A stretch of 64,000 nucleotides of DNA from Bacteroidota bacterium. GTDB taxonomy: Bacteria; Bacteroidota; Bacteroidia; Chitinophagales; Chitinophagaceae. Of this stretch, positions 42,741-51,650 are shown piece after piece. A program made the position numbers and the translations under genes. Position 1 is the first letter of the stretch, and every line of letters begins with the position of its first letter. The DNA lies in assembly GCA_018266615.1 (NCBI GenBank), contig JAFEAB010000097.1, positions 1 through 64,000 on the forward strand. The letters run 5' to 3'. The notes beneath the pieces are model-generated. The model ran no database searches, was not told where the DNA came from, and saw only the letters and a program-made list of their open reading frames with translations.

Positions 42741-42812
42741 TTTTTCAGATTTAAACATTTTATTGGTGACTATATATGGTTATAAAAATTTTATAATGGT
42801 TCGTTAAAAGGT

Positions 42813-43745
42813 CTATTGAGGCAATTTGGTATTCAGTTGCACCGGCCTGATATCAAAATCCATTTCCGGCCCAAGATAAGCCCTCCTGAAGATTAATTGC
42901 CCTCTTTCCATCTGCAAAAAGCCGGCAAATCCTGTTCCAAGTCCGATTCTGTTTTCGCGCAGCAAAAAGTATAATCCCCGCACCAAAGGGTAACTGCGCG
43001 ATAAAATGCTTTGCTGGCTTGGCTTTATAAAAGGTTTCCCATCGCAAATTTTACATTGCACATATCCCAACTTCACTTTCTTCAAGTCGTTTACCTGGTT
43101 GCTGTCCTCCGGGTTGCCTATCCAGCTAATTCCCACAAAACCAATGGCATTCTCATTATTCTTTACATAATCAATAACCTCATCTGAATTTTCGGCGGCT
43201 TTCACCACCGAAGTATCAAAATTAGCCCCCTTCAGGATGGAATCGCGGATGAAACGGACGGCACCGGTTTCCCTTAGGCCATCAAAAACCATTACCTGAT
43301 TCCGGTTACCTTTACCCTGCAATTGCATAGCCAGCCTTTCCTGTGTAAACAGCGTATCCGTTGATTTCATGTTTACAATAATACAAACAGCATCGGTAGC
43401 CACTCGCTGCCATTTAGGTCGGTATCCTAATGAATCGCTAAGATATTGCGATTCCTTAAAATTAAGACCGTGTGTTATTATTGCCATCCGGGTAGCCGAA
43501 TCCTTTAAAAAATCCTGGAAGCACGCTGATTCGGGTTTGTAGCTGGCCACAATTTTAGCACCGGGATAAGTTGACTCATACAGTTTAATTTCTTCTTCTA
43601 TTACCGGCCGGAAAGACTCATCCACACTGATATGAATTGTACCGGAAGCAGGAGTATCCACTTCTTCCTTTCCCTTTTTTTCTTTACAGGAAAAACCCAA
43701 CGCTAAAAAGAAAATCAAAAAAAAATACAACAGGCGGTTCCTCAT
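42813..43745 (-). CDS. PstS-like phosphate-binding lipoprotein
   Basis: 310 residues. The lipobox FLALGFSC gives a lipid Cys at 20. The mature part is a periplasmic substrate-binding fold of the PstS class: GTIHISVDESFRPVIEEEIK, ATDAVCIIVNMKSTDTLF, the switch segment VFDGLRETGAVRFIRDSI and NNENAIGFVGISWIG. In PstS-family proteins such segments hold phosphate. No pstCAB genes are near. It overlaps the small membrane protein gene by four bases (ATGA) and precedes the TPR gene. A phosphate-binding lipoprotein next to TonB and without a permease implies a role other than ABC import. Confidence 0.82.
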   Translation of the reverse strand: MRNRLLYFFLIFFLALGFSCKEKKGKEEVDTPASGTIHISVDESFRPVIEEEIKLYESTYPGAKIVASYKPESACFQDFLKDSATRMAIITHGLNFKESQYLSDSLGYRPKWQRVATDAVCIIVNMKSTDTLFTQERLAMQLQGKGNRNQVMVFDGLRETGAVRFIRDSILKGANFDTSVVKAAENSDEVIDYVKNNENAIGFVGISWIGNPEDSNQVNDLKKVKLGYVQCKICDGKPFIKPSQQSILSRSYPLVRGLYFLLRENRIGLGTGFAGFLQMERGQLIFRRAYLGPEMDFDIRPVQLNTKLPQ

Positions 43746-44002
43746 CTTTCCTTCAGGTAATTTTTCTTTATCCCCCGGTAAATTCTAAATAGGCCATAAG
43801 CGGCACAAACAGCTCCAAAAACTTTGAGGGTTCCATCGTCGTACCTCAACTCCAGTCCGGATTTAAACTGTTTAGAGAAAAACAGGAATACCCCCATACC
43901 GGTCCAAAGAGTGCCCATCCCAAAATCCATCATGCTTCGCATCCGGATATAATTTTTATCCCGCTGGTTGGGCTGCTCCTTTTCAAACTCTTCTAATGCC
44001 AT
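43742..44002 (-). CDS. Small membrane protein between tonB2 and the PstS-like gene
   Basis: 86 residues from MALEEFEKEQPNQRDKNYIR. A longer in-frame extension of 40 residues overlaps the tonB2 gene and is rejected. Two membrane helices (MGTLWTGMGVFLFFSKQF and LKVFGAVCAAYGLFRIYRGI) are joined by a short periplasmic loop, and the ends are charged. I do not recognise the family. Its placement in the operon, 38 bp after tonB2 and overlapping the PstS-like gene, suggests an accessory part of the same complex. Confidence 0.72.
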   Translation of the reverse strand: MALEEFEKEQPNQRDKNYIRMRSMMDFGMGTLWTGMGVFLFFSKQFKSGLELRYDDGTLKVFGAVCAAYGLFRIYRGIKKNYLKER

Positions 44003-44040
44003 AATGGTTAATTGTATTTTGCAATTTACAAGTTTATGTT

Positions 44041-44880
44041 TCAATCCCCGAAATTGTGGAATATAACCGGAAGCCTGAAATAACAGGATACATTTCTGCC
44101 ATTGGATTTTCCCGGCACCCATCCTGGCATATTACGTAGCACCCGTTTCAGCTCCCTGTCAAATTCATCTCCCCTCCCATCAGTACTAATGGAAGTAACC
44201 TTTCCATCCATGCCCACTATGAACCTTGCAATTATTCGCACTTCAGTTCCGGGCTCAGAATCAGAAGGCATTACCAGGTTTCTTTTAAGGTACCGGGCAA
44301 GCGCTTCCTCCCCACCGGGGAAGGAAGGTGCAACCTCCGGACTTTCCACCGGGTTGGGATTTATAGAATCTGCTTTGGAAACGGGAGTTGAAAAATGATT
44401 CCCCGGAACTTCATTGCTTTTATCAGCAGCAGCCAAAGACCCGGCAGGGCTGGTATCCCTCCCGGTTTCCAACCCTTCAAAAACCTTTCCAGGAAGGAAC
44501 TGGTGGGGTAAATGAAGATCCTTTTCTATTTGAATTTTACTTCCTAAACTGGCAGAAGAATATGTCTTTTGCTTAGATTCGACAGCATAAGAATTGGGAT
44601 ATGAAGCGGGTTGGAAGGATGCAGAAAGGGGCAGTTTAGGCTGAAGAACATGCACCAATCTGGGATCTTCAACACTAAAATCCCTCCCAATCATCTGGTT
44701 TGAGGAATGCCAGCCACATAAAAAATAAACCAGGGGAATTGAAAACCCAAGACTAAGTGCCAGGGAAATAAGCATCCTTTTTGAATAGCCTTTCCTTAAC
44801 CGGTAGGCACCATAACCTTTATTTCTTCCTTCAAAAATAATGTCGAGGATACCCGCACCTAAAATTTGTTCTGCAACCAT
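44041..44880 (-). CDS. Second TonB-family protein
   Basis: 279 residues. The N-terminus EQILGAGILDIIFEGRNKGY followed by GAYRLRKGYSKR matches the tonB at 22.6 kb nearly residue for residue, with a helix at about 37-57. The middle part lacks the long Pro run and is Ser/Pro-rich instead. The C-terminal TonB domain has SFPGGEEALARYLKRNLVMP and GKVTSISTDGRGDEFDRELK, with MPGWVPGKSNGRNVSCYFRL. It heads the operon with the small membrane protein, PstS-like and TPR genes and has no ExbBD of its own, so it may borrow the complex at 22.6-25.6 kb. Start agrees with the conserved N-terminal motif. Confidence 0.88.
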   Translation of the reverse strand: MVAEQILGAGILDIIFEGRNKGYGAYRLRKGYSKRMLISLALSLGFSIPLVYFLCGWHSSNQMIGRDFSVEDPRLVHVLQPKLPLSASFQPASYPNSYAVESKQKTYSSASLGSKIQIEKDLHLPHQFLPGKVFEGLETGRDTSPAGSLAAADKSNEVPGNHFSTPVSKADSINPNPVESPEVAPSFPGGEEALARYLKRNLVMPSDSEPGTEVRIIARFIVGMDGKVTSISTDGRGDEFDRELKRVLRNMPGWVPGKSNGRNVSCYFRLPVIFHNFGD

Positions 44881-44959
44881 GGTAAACTCATTTTAATTTA
44901 TAAATGATCTGTGGAAACTGAGATGCACGGGCAGCCGCATTCCACAAATGCCGAAGCAG

Positions 44960-44967
44960 TATCTTTG
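44960..44967 (+). promoter_or_regulatory. -7 promoter element next to the phosphatase start codon
   Basis: TATCTTTG, an exact TAnnTTTG, ends four bases before the ATG at 44972, so the transcript would start at or beside the A of the start codon. No TTG at -33; TTC is nearest. Confidence 0.45.
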
Positions 44968-44971
44968 CCCT

Positions 44972-45448
44972 ATGAAAATTTTGATGGTTTGCCTCGGAAA
45001 TATTTGCCGTAGCCCGCTGGCAGAAGGAATACTAAAACATAAGGCTGAATTGGCCGGACTGAATTGGGAAGTGGAGAGTGCAGGAACCAATGGATTTCAT
45101 GTTGGGGAAGCTCCTCATTTATTAAGTCAAAAAGTTGCAAGGCAACACCAAATTGATATCAGCAGGCAGGTAGCGAGGCAGTTCACTAAAAGCGATATAG
45201 AAAAGTTTGATCTTATTTATGCCATGGCATCAAATGTTTTGGATGACATACGGGAAATAGCCGGTCCTGATTTTGATCCGGAAAAAGTGGTGCTTTTTCT
45301 GAATGAGCTTTACCCGGGCAAGAATCTGGATGTGCCCGATCCCTGGTATGGTCCTGAGCCGGGTTATCATGAAGTGTTTGATCTTATTAATCATACCTCG
45401 GAAAAAATAATTAAAAAATATGCTCTCCGTTTGAGCAGCCAGGATTAA
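44972..45448 (+). CDS. Low-molecular-weight protein-tyrosine phosphatase
   Basis: 158 residues from MKILMVCLGNICRSPLAEGI; eight residues of upstream frame are rejected because the family begins at this strand. The catalytic P-loop CLGNICR (Cys7 nucleophile, Arg13) and the general-acid Asp in VPDPWYGPEPGYHEVFDLI are present, so it should be active. In many bacteria such enzymes (Wzb) dephosphorylate Wzc-type tyrosine kinases. The capsule kinase of this window is 35 kb away, so that link is only possible. It is followed by hisS after 2 bp. Confidence 0.93.
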   Translation: MKILMVCLGNICRSPLAEGILKHKAELAGLNWEVESAGTNGFHVGEAPHLLSQKVARQHQIDISRQVARQFTKSDIEKFDLIYAMASNVLDDIREIAGPDFDPEKVVLFLNELYPGKNLDVPDPWYGPEPGYHEVFDLINHTSEKIIKKYALRLSSQD

Positions 45449-45450
45449 TT

Positions 45451-46836
45451 ATGTCGAAATTATCTATTCCACAAGGCATGCGGGATTTCCCGGCAGGCAT
45501 GGTTCGCAAACGTGAATATATATTTTCACGAATCCGAAAGGTTTTTGAACTATACGGGTTTCATCCACTGGAGACTCCTGCTATGGAAAATCTCGAAACC
45601 CTGATGGGCAAATATGGGGAAGAGGGAGATAAATTAATATTTAGGGTATTGAACAACGGCCTCAACGACCCCAGAAATATCGAAAAATCGAAACAGGGAT
45701 TTGAAAAATTACTGGAAGGGAAAAACAGCCCTGATGTAACGGAGAGGGCGTTGAAGTACGACCTTACGATTCCATTTGCCCGATACGTTGCCATGAATCA
45801 TGGGCAAATAACGTTTCCGCATAAACGATATCAAATTCAGCCGGTATGGCGTGCCGACCGGCCCCAGAAGGGGCGATACCGCGAATTTACCCAGTGTGAT
45901 GCAGATGTAGTGGGAAGCCGTTCGATGTTAAACGAAATTGAATTAACTGCCATTTACCATGATGTATTTTTCGCTCTGGGTATTACCCAATATAATTTAT
46001 CGGTTAACAGCAGAAAAATCCTCGCAGCCCTTGCAGATTTATGTGGAGGGAAAGAGAAGCTAATCGATATTACCATTGCTATAGATAAACTGGATAAGAT
46101 TGGCCTTGAAAAAGTAAATGTCGAATTATTTTCCCGTGGCCTCAATGAAAAGCAGGTAACGGTAATCAATACCTTCCTTTCCATATCCGGAACGAACCAG
46201 GAACGAATCCAGGCTGTTAAAAATTTATTTTCCAAGAATGAATTAGCGGAAGAAGGAATTGCCGAAATAGAATACCTAATAAAAAATTCGAAGGGTATAA
46301 ATATTCAATTTGACCTTACCCTTGCCAGAGGATTGAATTATTATACGGGGATTATTTTTGAAGCAAAGGCACCCGAATCCGTAAAAATAGGCAGCATTGG
46401 CGGGGGTGGCCGGTATGATGACCTGACGGGGCTTTTTGGAGTTCCCGGTATTCCCGGAGTAGGAATAAGTTTTGGGGTGGACCGGATTTATGATGTAATG
46501 GAAGAACTTAATCTATTTCCCGAGGGGTTACAAAAAGGTACCCCTGTATTATTCACCAACCTGGGCGAGGAGGAAGTTACTTATTGCATGCCTCTGATGC
46601 ATCAATTAAGAAAGGCAAATATTGGCTGCGAATTGTATCATGAAAAAGCCAAATTAGATAAACAATTTAAATATGCGCACAAATCGGGTACGGGTTATTG
46701 TATTGTAATTGGCAGTAATGAGCTGGCAGGGAAATTAGCCACGGTAAAAGATTTAACAACCGGCCATCAGGAAACCATGAGCAGCGATACACTTATTTCC
46801 TATCTTTCCACACGAATAAAAAATACGAATGAATAA
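45451..46836 (+). CDS. hisS: Histidyl-tRNA synthetase
   Basis: 461 residues, class II synthetase. Motif 1 lies around MRDFPAGMVRKREYIFSRIR and FHPLETPAME. The KYDLTIPFARYVAMN segment precedes motif 2 in RYQIQPVWRADRPQKGRYRE followed by FTQCDADVVG. The histidine-specific motifs LARGLNYYTGIIFE and GSIGGGGRYDDLTGLFG are intact. The C-terminal anticodon-binding domain ends in VIGSNELAGKLATVKDL. The DUF4836 gene overlaps its last eight bases. Confidence 0.97.
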   Translation: MSKLSIPQGMRDFPAGMVRKREYIFSRIRKVFELYGFHPLETPAMENLETLMGKYGEEGDKLIFRVLNNGLNDPRNIEKSKQGFEKLLEGKNSPDVTERALKYDLTIPFARYVAMNHGQITFPHKRYQIQPVWRADRPQKGRYREFTQCDADVVGSRSMLNEIELTAIYHDVFFALGITQYNLSVNSRKILAALADLCGGKEKLIDITIAIDKLDKIGLEKVNVELFSRGLNEKQVTVINTFLSISGTNQERIQAVKNLFSKNELAEEGIAEIEYLIKNSKGINIQFDLTLARGLNYYTGIIFEAKAPESVKIGSIGGGGRYDDLTGLFGVPGIPGVGISFGVDRIYDVMEELNLFPEGLQKGTPVLFTNLGEEEVTYCMPLMHQLRKANIGCELYHEKAKLDKQFKYAHKSGTGYCIVIGSNELAGKLATVKDLTTGHQETMSSDTLISYLSTRIKNTNE

Positions 46837-48517
46837 AAAAATTTTCTTTTCAATTCTTGTTTCTTTAGGCTTGTTAACCACTTTTTCGTCCTGTTCCAAA
46901 AAGACCAATAAGGAGGGCCGGTATATTCCGCAGAAAGCGATTGCGGTTCTTCATATTAACGGCGCTTCTATTAACCAGAAATTGCCCTGGGATGAAATTA
47001 AAAATACCAGCCTGTTTAAACGGATGATGGAAGACAGTACCCTTCCTGCAAAAATAAAACCGTTATTGGAGAACCCAGACTCGAGCGGGATTAGTATCAA
47101 AAATAATGTGCTGTTGTTTTTCATGAACGACTCCTTAGGGCAATACGCAGGGGCAGAGGGAGCCCTGGTTAATTCCGATGCTTTTGAAAAATTAGTAAAA
47201 GAGGACACAAATGGAAAGCTCAACTTTTCAGAATCGGAAGGAATGCATATTGGCACTGGGAACGGTATGGCGCTGGCATGGAATAAAGAAAGATTCCTGT
47301 TTGTAATTGGTATCCCAAAACAAGGGAACCAATGGGGAGCTAATAATAATTCTTTCTCATCAAAGGATTCTATGCAAGAGCCGGAAGAATCCGTAAATAA
47401 TAATAGAAATTATGGCAGCCTGGCAAAGCAGGTATTTAATATCAAAGAATCGGAAAGCCTCGGTTCTGATGAAAAATTCACTGAACTTGTTTCCGATAAT
47501 GCCGATTTGCATGTTTGGATAAACAACGAAGAATTAAGCAGCAGTCAAATGAGTGAAATTCCTTCCGTGGGGCCGCTCAACATGCTCAACTTCACCAAAA
47601 TGACGAAGGAAGCAAGGGCCACCGCCTCCGTCCATTTCGAAAATGGAAAGATTGTTGTTGATTTTAAAAATTTCATGAATAAGGAGGTGGCTGATTTATT
47701 GGCAAAAAATCTGAAAAGCCAGGGTGATGCAGATATGTTAAAACGAATCCCAACGGATAACCTGGCATTGCTATTGCAATTTTCCGTAAATCCTGAAATC
47801 ATAAAGGGATACCTGAAATTGCTTGGGGCAGACGGCTTTGCCAATATGGGAGCCGGAATGATGGGATTCTCCATCGATGATCTAATTGCTGCAAATGCAG
47901 GTGATTTTATTTTTTCGGTTTCGAATATAAAGGCAGATTCCACTTTCCCCAAAGCTGATTACCTTTTTGCTTCTGCTATTGGCAGCAAATCGGAATTTGA
48001 AAAAGTAATGGCGGGGGTTACGAAAATGATGAAAGTTTATAACTCTTCTCCCACGGCCGATAGTACAAAGGAAAAACCAAAGGCCCCCTTTACATACAAT
48101 AAGAGTGAAAAATATTTTGCATTGGGATCTGAACAACCCGTGGTAGATGCATTTTTAAATGGAGGGAAATCATTCAGCTCACCCATTTATGATAAAATTA
48201 ATTCGGGGCCGGGTGGCACGTATATAAACTTCAGCTACATCATGGGGGCCATGTCGCCCTTAGCATCAGACAGTTTCTCCCATGAAATTTTGGATGCATC
48301 CAAACTGGTATGGCAGGATATGATTGCTTATACCGAAAAATTTAACGGACGCAGTTTAAAAGGGCATATTGATATTAACCTGGTGGATAAGAATACCAAC
48401 AGTTTAAAACAGCTTAACCGCTATTTTGATAAATTGGGAATGATTTACATTCAAAAAGAAATGGAACCTAAGCCAGTCCAGGGTATTGCCACGCCGGCGG
48501 CAACCTCCCAATATTAA
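46829..48517 (+). CDS. DUF4836-family lipoprotein
   Basis: 562 residues. The signal peptide has the lipobox LTTFSSC, lipid Cys at 22. The mature protein opens IPQKAIAVLHINGASINQKL, followed by KNTSLFKRMMEDSTLP and NPDSSGISIKNNVLLFFMND, the features I associate with DUF4836, a Bacteroidota lipoprotein family of unknown function. Charged low-complexity stretches occur near 165-195. It overlaps hisS by eight bases and so depends on its promoter; a strong terminator follows. Location is probably the outer or inner membrane, facing the periplasm. No biochemical role can be given. Confidence 0.82.
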   Translation: MNKKIFFSILVSLGLLTTFSSCSKKTNKEGRYIPQKAIAVLHINGASINQKLPWDEIKNTSLFKRMMEDSTLPAKIKPLLENPDSSGISIKNNVLLFFMNDSLGQYAGAEGALVNSDAFEKLVKEDTNGKLNFSESEGMHIGTGNGMALAWNKERFLFVIGIPKQGNQWGANNNSFSSKDSMQEPEESVNNNRNYGSLAKQVFNIKESESLGSDEKFTELVSDNADLHVWINNEELSSSQMSEIPSVGPLNMLNFTKMTKEARATASVHFENGKIVVDFKNFMNKEVADLLAKNLKSQGDADMLKRIPTDNLALLLQFSVNPEIIKGYLKLLGADGFANMGAGMMGFSIDDLIAANAGDFIFSVSNIKADSTFPKADYLFASAIGSKSEFEKVMAGVTKMMKVYNSSPTADSTKEKPKAPFTYNKSEKYFALGSEQPVVDAFLNGGKSFSSPIYDKINSGPGGTYINFSYIMGAMSPLASDSFSHEILDASKLVWQDMIAYTEKFNGRSLKGHIDINLVDKNTNSLKQLNRYFDKLGMIYIQKEMEPKPVQGIATPAATSQY

Positions 48518-48533
48518 TTCTTAATTTCCCCAA

Positions 48534-48564
48534 AGGCCGCCTTTTACCTGGCGGCCTCTTTAAT
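48534..48564 (+). terminator. Hairpin terminator between the DUF4836 gene and the ABC pair
   Basis: An 8-bp stem AGGCCGCC / GGCGGCCT with an 8-base loop, then CTTTAATT. The T run is short, so efficiency is uncertain. The next ATG follows two bases later, so the ABC genes either have a promoter inside the DUF4836 gene or rely on read-through. Confidence 0.6.
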
Positions 48565-48565
48565 T

Positions 48566-49207
48566 ATGCAAATACAACTCCAACAACTTCAACCGGTGTA
48601 TTTAGAGAAGGAAAAACTTGTGGGATCGGAGATTTGGAATAACCAGCAGATTTTTGAAAGTGGTTCCCTTGTTGAGATTGTGGCAGCCAGTGGAAGAGGG
48701 AAATCTTCGTTTATACATTTCCTTTATGGTTTAAGAAATGACTACCAGGGAAAGATTTCCCTTGAGGGTGTTGCCCCTGATGCATTCAACTACAAACAAA
48801 CTGCCTTATTAAGAAGCAAAAAGCTTTCTATTGTTTTCCAGGATTTGAAGTTATTTGAATCTGCTACCTGTTTGCAAAATATCCTGGTAAAAAATGCACT
48901 CACCGGGTTTTCCAGTACCGATGCGATTGAGGCTATGGCAGAAAGATTAGGTGTAAGAAACAAACTCGCCGCCATGGCAGGAAATTGTAGTTACGGTGAA
49001 CGCCAGCGTATCGCCATCATCCGGGCTTTGCAGCAACCCTTTGAATTTCTGTTATTGGATGAACCGTTTAGCCATTTGGATGAGATGAATCGAGAAAAGG
49101 CGTTGGACCTAATCCTGGAAGAAACAAAAAAACAAAATGCAGGAATAGTTCTTGCAGACCTGGAAACTAATCCGTCCTTCCCTGCAACTAAAAGATTGAA
49201 ATTATAA
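48566..49207 (+). CDS. Unusual ABC transporter ATPase subunit
   Basis: 213 residues, a compact ABC ATPase. Walker A is ASGRGKSSF, with Ala where the first Gly of GxxGxGK stands. The Q-loop is in LSIVFQDLKLFESATCLQNI. The signature is CSYGERQRIAIIRALQQPFE, not LSGGQ. Walker B and the D-loop are intact in FLLLDEPFSHLDEMNRE. The segment where the H-loop His is expected reads NAGIVLADLETNPSFP, without a His, and the protein stops soon after. It may hydrolyse ATP slowly or act through a different mechanism. The permease starts on its stop codon (TAATG). Substrate unknown. Confidence 0.83.
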   Translation: MQIQLQQLQPVYLEKEKLVGSEIWNNQQIFESGSLVEIVAASGRGKSSFIHFLYGLRNDYQGKISLEGVAPDAFNYKQTALLRSKKLSIVFQDLKLFESATCLQNILVKNALTGFSSTDAIEAMAERLGVRNKLAAMAGNCSYGERQRIAIIRALQQPFEFLLLDEPFSHLDEMNREKALDLILEETKKQNAGIVLADLETNPSFPATKRLKL

Positions 49208-50388
49208 TGGCTTCCTATAAAGATATCGCCCCCTTTATTGATACCGGAAGAAACCGGGGTAGCCGAATTTTTGGTTATACCGGTTTAGGAATTGGCACCC
49301 TATTACTTTTAAGCTGCTTACAATTCTACCTGGACATTAACCAGTTAATAAAGGAAAAAAGTCTGCGAAAGGATGGCTTTGATTTTATATCTGTAACGCG
49401 GGAAATCACCAATGAGAATATGGGTAAGGACAACCGGCTCACGCTGGCAAACCTGCAGGAAATAAAATCGGCACCCGGCGTTGAGGATGCCGCACCGCTC
49501 ATCAGCAACCAGTTTAGAGCCAAGGTTAGTGCAGGGAATGTAATCCCATTCTCGACTGACATTTTCCTGGAAGCAATAAACAACAACTTTTTAGATACAC
49601 TTCCCCCAGGGTTTATTTGGCAGGAAGGGCAAAACAATATTCCAATTATCCTATCCTCCGAATTCCTGGAGATGTACAACATTTTTGCGCCTACCCAGGG
49701 GCTGCCTCAGATTTCGGGCGAAAGTGCAGCCAGCCTGAATGTTCAATTGGAATGTTTTACCATTACCGGTGTTGAAGGATTTCGAGCCCATATTGTAGGT
49801 TTGAGCGATCGGATTAATTCGGTGCTGGTTCCGGAGAACTTCCTTATTTGGGCGAATAAAAAATTTGGCCAAAGTGAAAACGCTCCCTTTTCACGTATCT
49901 ATATAAAAACCCGGGATGCAAATAACCCCAACCTGCTTCAATTCCTGGATAAAAAAGATTACCATGTAAATAAAGAGCGGACGCGATTTGGCCGAATTAA
50001 ACAGGTATTGCAGGGAATCATTGCCGGACTGGGCTTGTTTGCTATTTTGGTGATAGCCCTTGCCATCCTGCTATTTGCATTTTATTTACAACTCCTGATT
50101 TCGAGAAGCAGAGATAATCTGAGGCTGATCGTAACGTTGGGTTATGAGCCCGGGTGGCTGGGGAAGCAGGTTAGCAAAAGATGGGTTCCGGCTTATGGTA
50201 TCATTGTTCTCATCGCCTTATCCGGCGCCCAAATATTGCATTCCATTTTTAGAACATCCGTACATAGCGGAATGGACCGGATGAGCTTCCCTATCAGCAT
50301 CTATACCTTTGCGTTAGGATTGATAATTTTCTGCGTGTGTGCCGTCATAAATTCATATCTCCTACGGAAAGAATTACGGAGGTTATAA
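49207..50388 (+). CDS. FtsX/MacB-like ABC permease, partner of the unusual ATPase
   Basis: 393 residues. An N-terminal helix (about 21-38, GYTGLGIGTLLLLSCLQF) is followed by a periplasmic domain of about 230 residues, then three C-terminal helices (IIAGLGLFAILVIALAILLF; YGIIVLIALSGAQIL; FALGLIIFCVCAVINSYLLR), as in FtsX-type permeases. After the second helix comes SRSRDNLRLIVTLGYEPGWL, a variant of the coupling motif that contacts the ATPase. The stop/start overlap with the ATPase gene makes a two-gene transporter certain at the level of expression. Its function is unknown. Its 3' end overlaps the convergent thiolase gene by six bases. Confidence 0.83.
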   Translation: MASYKDIAPFIDTGRNRGSRIFGYTGLGIGTLLLLSCLQFYLDINQLIKEKSLRKDGFDFISVTREITNENMGKDNRLTLANLQEIKSAPGVEDAAPLISNQFRAKVSAGNVIPFSTDIFLEAINNNFLDTLPPGFIWQEGQNNIPIILSSEFLEMYNIFAPTQGLPQISGESAASLNVQLECFTITGVEGFRAHIVGLSDRINSVLVPENFLIWANKKFGQSENAPFSRIYIKTRDANNPNLLQFLDKKDYHVNKERTRFGRIKQVLQGIIAGLGLFAILVIALAILLFAFYLQLLISRSRDNLRLIVTLGYEPGWLGKQVSKRWVPAYGIIVLIALSGAQILHSIFRTSVHSGMDRMSFPISIYTFALGLIIFCVCAVINSYLLRKELRRL

Positions 50389-51576
50389 ACCTTCATAAAT
50401 TGCTGCAATGCCCTGTCCCACCCCAATACACATGGTTGCCAGCCCGTACTTCACTTTTCTGCGCCTCATTTCATGCAATAAGGTAGTGGAGATTCTGGCG
50501 CCACTGCACCCCAGGGGATGTCCAATTGCAATAGATCCTCCGTTTACATTCACTTTCTCCAGGTCGAGGCCCAATTCGTGAATACATGCAATACTTTGCG
50601 AGGCAAAAGCTTCATTTAATTCTATCAACCCCAAATCGCCAATAGAAAGGCCCGCCCGTTTCAGCGCTTTTTGCGATGCGGGAACAGGACCAATACCCAT
50701 TATCGCCGGATCCACGCCGGCAACCGCCATAGACACAATCCGTGCCAAGGGCTTTATGTTATATTTTTTAAGCGCCGATTCAGTGGCTAAAAGTAAGGCA
50801 GCGGCTCCATCATTAATCCCGCTGCTATTGCCGGCGGTTACCGTACCGTCTTTAATAAAGGCCGGTTTCAACTGGGCCAGTTTTTCCATGGAGCTAAGCC
50901 GGGGATGTTCATCCTTTTCAAACTCATAATTCATCTTACCAGAAGTAACGGTAACAGATACCAGCTCATCACTCCACTTCCCCGCAACCTGTGCATTTTG
51001 ATATTTTTGCTGGCTTTCCAAGGCGAACTCATCCTGCGCATGGCGGCTGATATTCCAGCGTTTGGCTACATTTTCTGCCGTTTCCCCCATACCGTAAGGA
51101 TAATATTTTTCCGAAAGCGCCGGGTTGATGAAACGCCAGCCCATGGTCGTGTCGAAAATTTCGGGTTTACGTTGAAACGCAGTACTGGCTTTGGGCATTA
51201 CAAAGGGGGCCCGCGACATACTCTCTACCCCACCAGCAATCATCAATTCTCCATCACCAACCATAAGGGATCTGGCTCCATCCATGATGGCCTGCAAACC
51301 ACTGCCACAGAGTCTGTTTACGGTATTTCCGGGAACAGAGACCGGCAATCCCGCCAACAAAAGAGCCATGCGCGCTACATTTCTATTATCTTCCCCACTT
51401 TGGTTAGCAGCACCCGCTATTACATCCTCAATTTCTGCCGGATTGGCATTGGGGTTGCGATGTAGTATAGCCCTGATCACATGGGCCAAAAGGTCATCGG
51501 GCCGGCTATTGGCCAAAGCCCCGCCATACTTTCCTACCGGCGTACGTACCGCATCTACTACATAAACAGTTTGCAT
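50383..51576 (-). CDS. Acetyl-CoA C-acyltransferase (thiolase)
   Basis: 397 residues from [20 protein letters not shown]; upstream in-frame residues are rejected. The nucleophilic Cys90 is in [19 protein letters not shown]. The His is in [20 protein letters not shown] and the second catalytic Cys in [37 protein letters not shown] and GSSG-like segments are usual. It cleaves or makes 3-oxoacyl-CoA in beta-oxidation, or a related aromatic pathway; the match to FadA and PcaF/PaaJ types cannot be separated by eye. No FadB-like gene is next to it. Confidence 0.92.
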   Translation of the reverse strand: MQTVYVVDAVRTPVGKYGGALANSRPDDLLAHVIRAILHRNPNANPAEIEDVIAGAANQSGEDNRNVARMALLLAGLPVSVPGNTVNRLCGSGLQAIMDGARSLMVGDGELMIAGGVESMSRAPFVMPKASTAFQRKPEIFDTTMGWRFINPALSEKYYPYGMGETAENVAKRWNISRHAQDEFALESQQKYQNAQVAGKWSDELVSVTVTSGKMNYEFEKDEHPRLSSMEKLAQLKPAFIKDGTVTAGNSSGINDGAAALLLATESALKKYNIKPLARIVSMAVAGVDPAIMGIGPVPASQKALKRAGLSIGDLGLIELNEAFASQSIACIHELGLDLEKVNVNGGSIAIGHPLGCSGARISTTLLHEMRRRKVKYGLATMCIGVGQGIAAIYEGL

Positions 51577-51619
51577 AAAATCTGGGTTAAAATATAGCCG
51601 GGAATGAGCCGGCTCCAAG

Positions 51620-51646
51620 TTGCCAAAGTTAGTATGATTATCTTTG
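51620..51646 (+). promoter_or_regulatory. Promoter of rlmN
   Basis: TATCTTTG (51639-51646) fits TAnnTTTG and ends four bases before the rlmN ATG. A TTG at 51620-51622 lies 16 bases upstream, shorter than the usual 19-21. The start site would coincide with the start codon. Confidence 0.45.
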
Positions 51647-51650
51647 CAGA

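Noticed and set aside
44003..44122. N-terminal 40-residue extension of the small membrane protein
   Set aside because: It overlaps the 3' end of tonB2 and lacks membrane or signal character; the ATG at 44002 gives a normal small protein.
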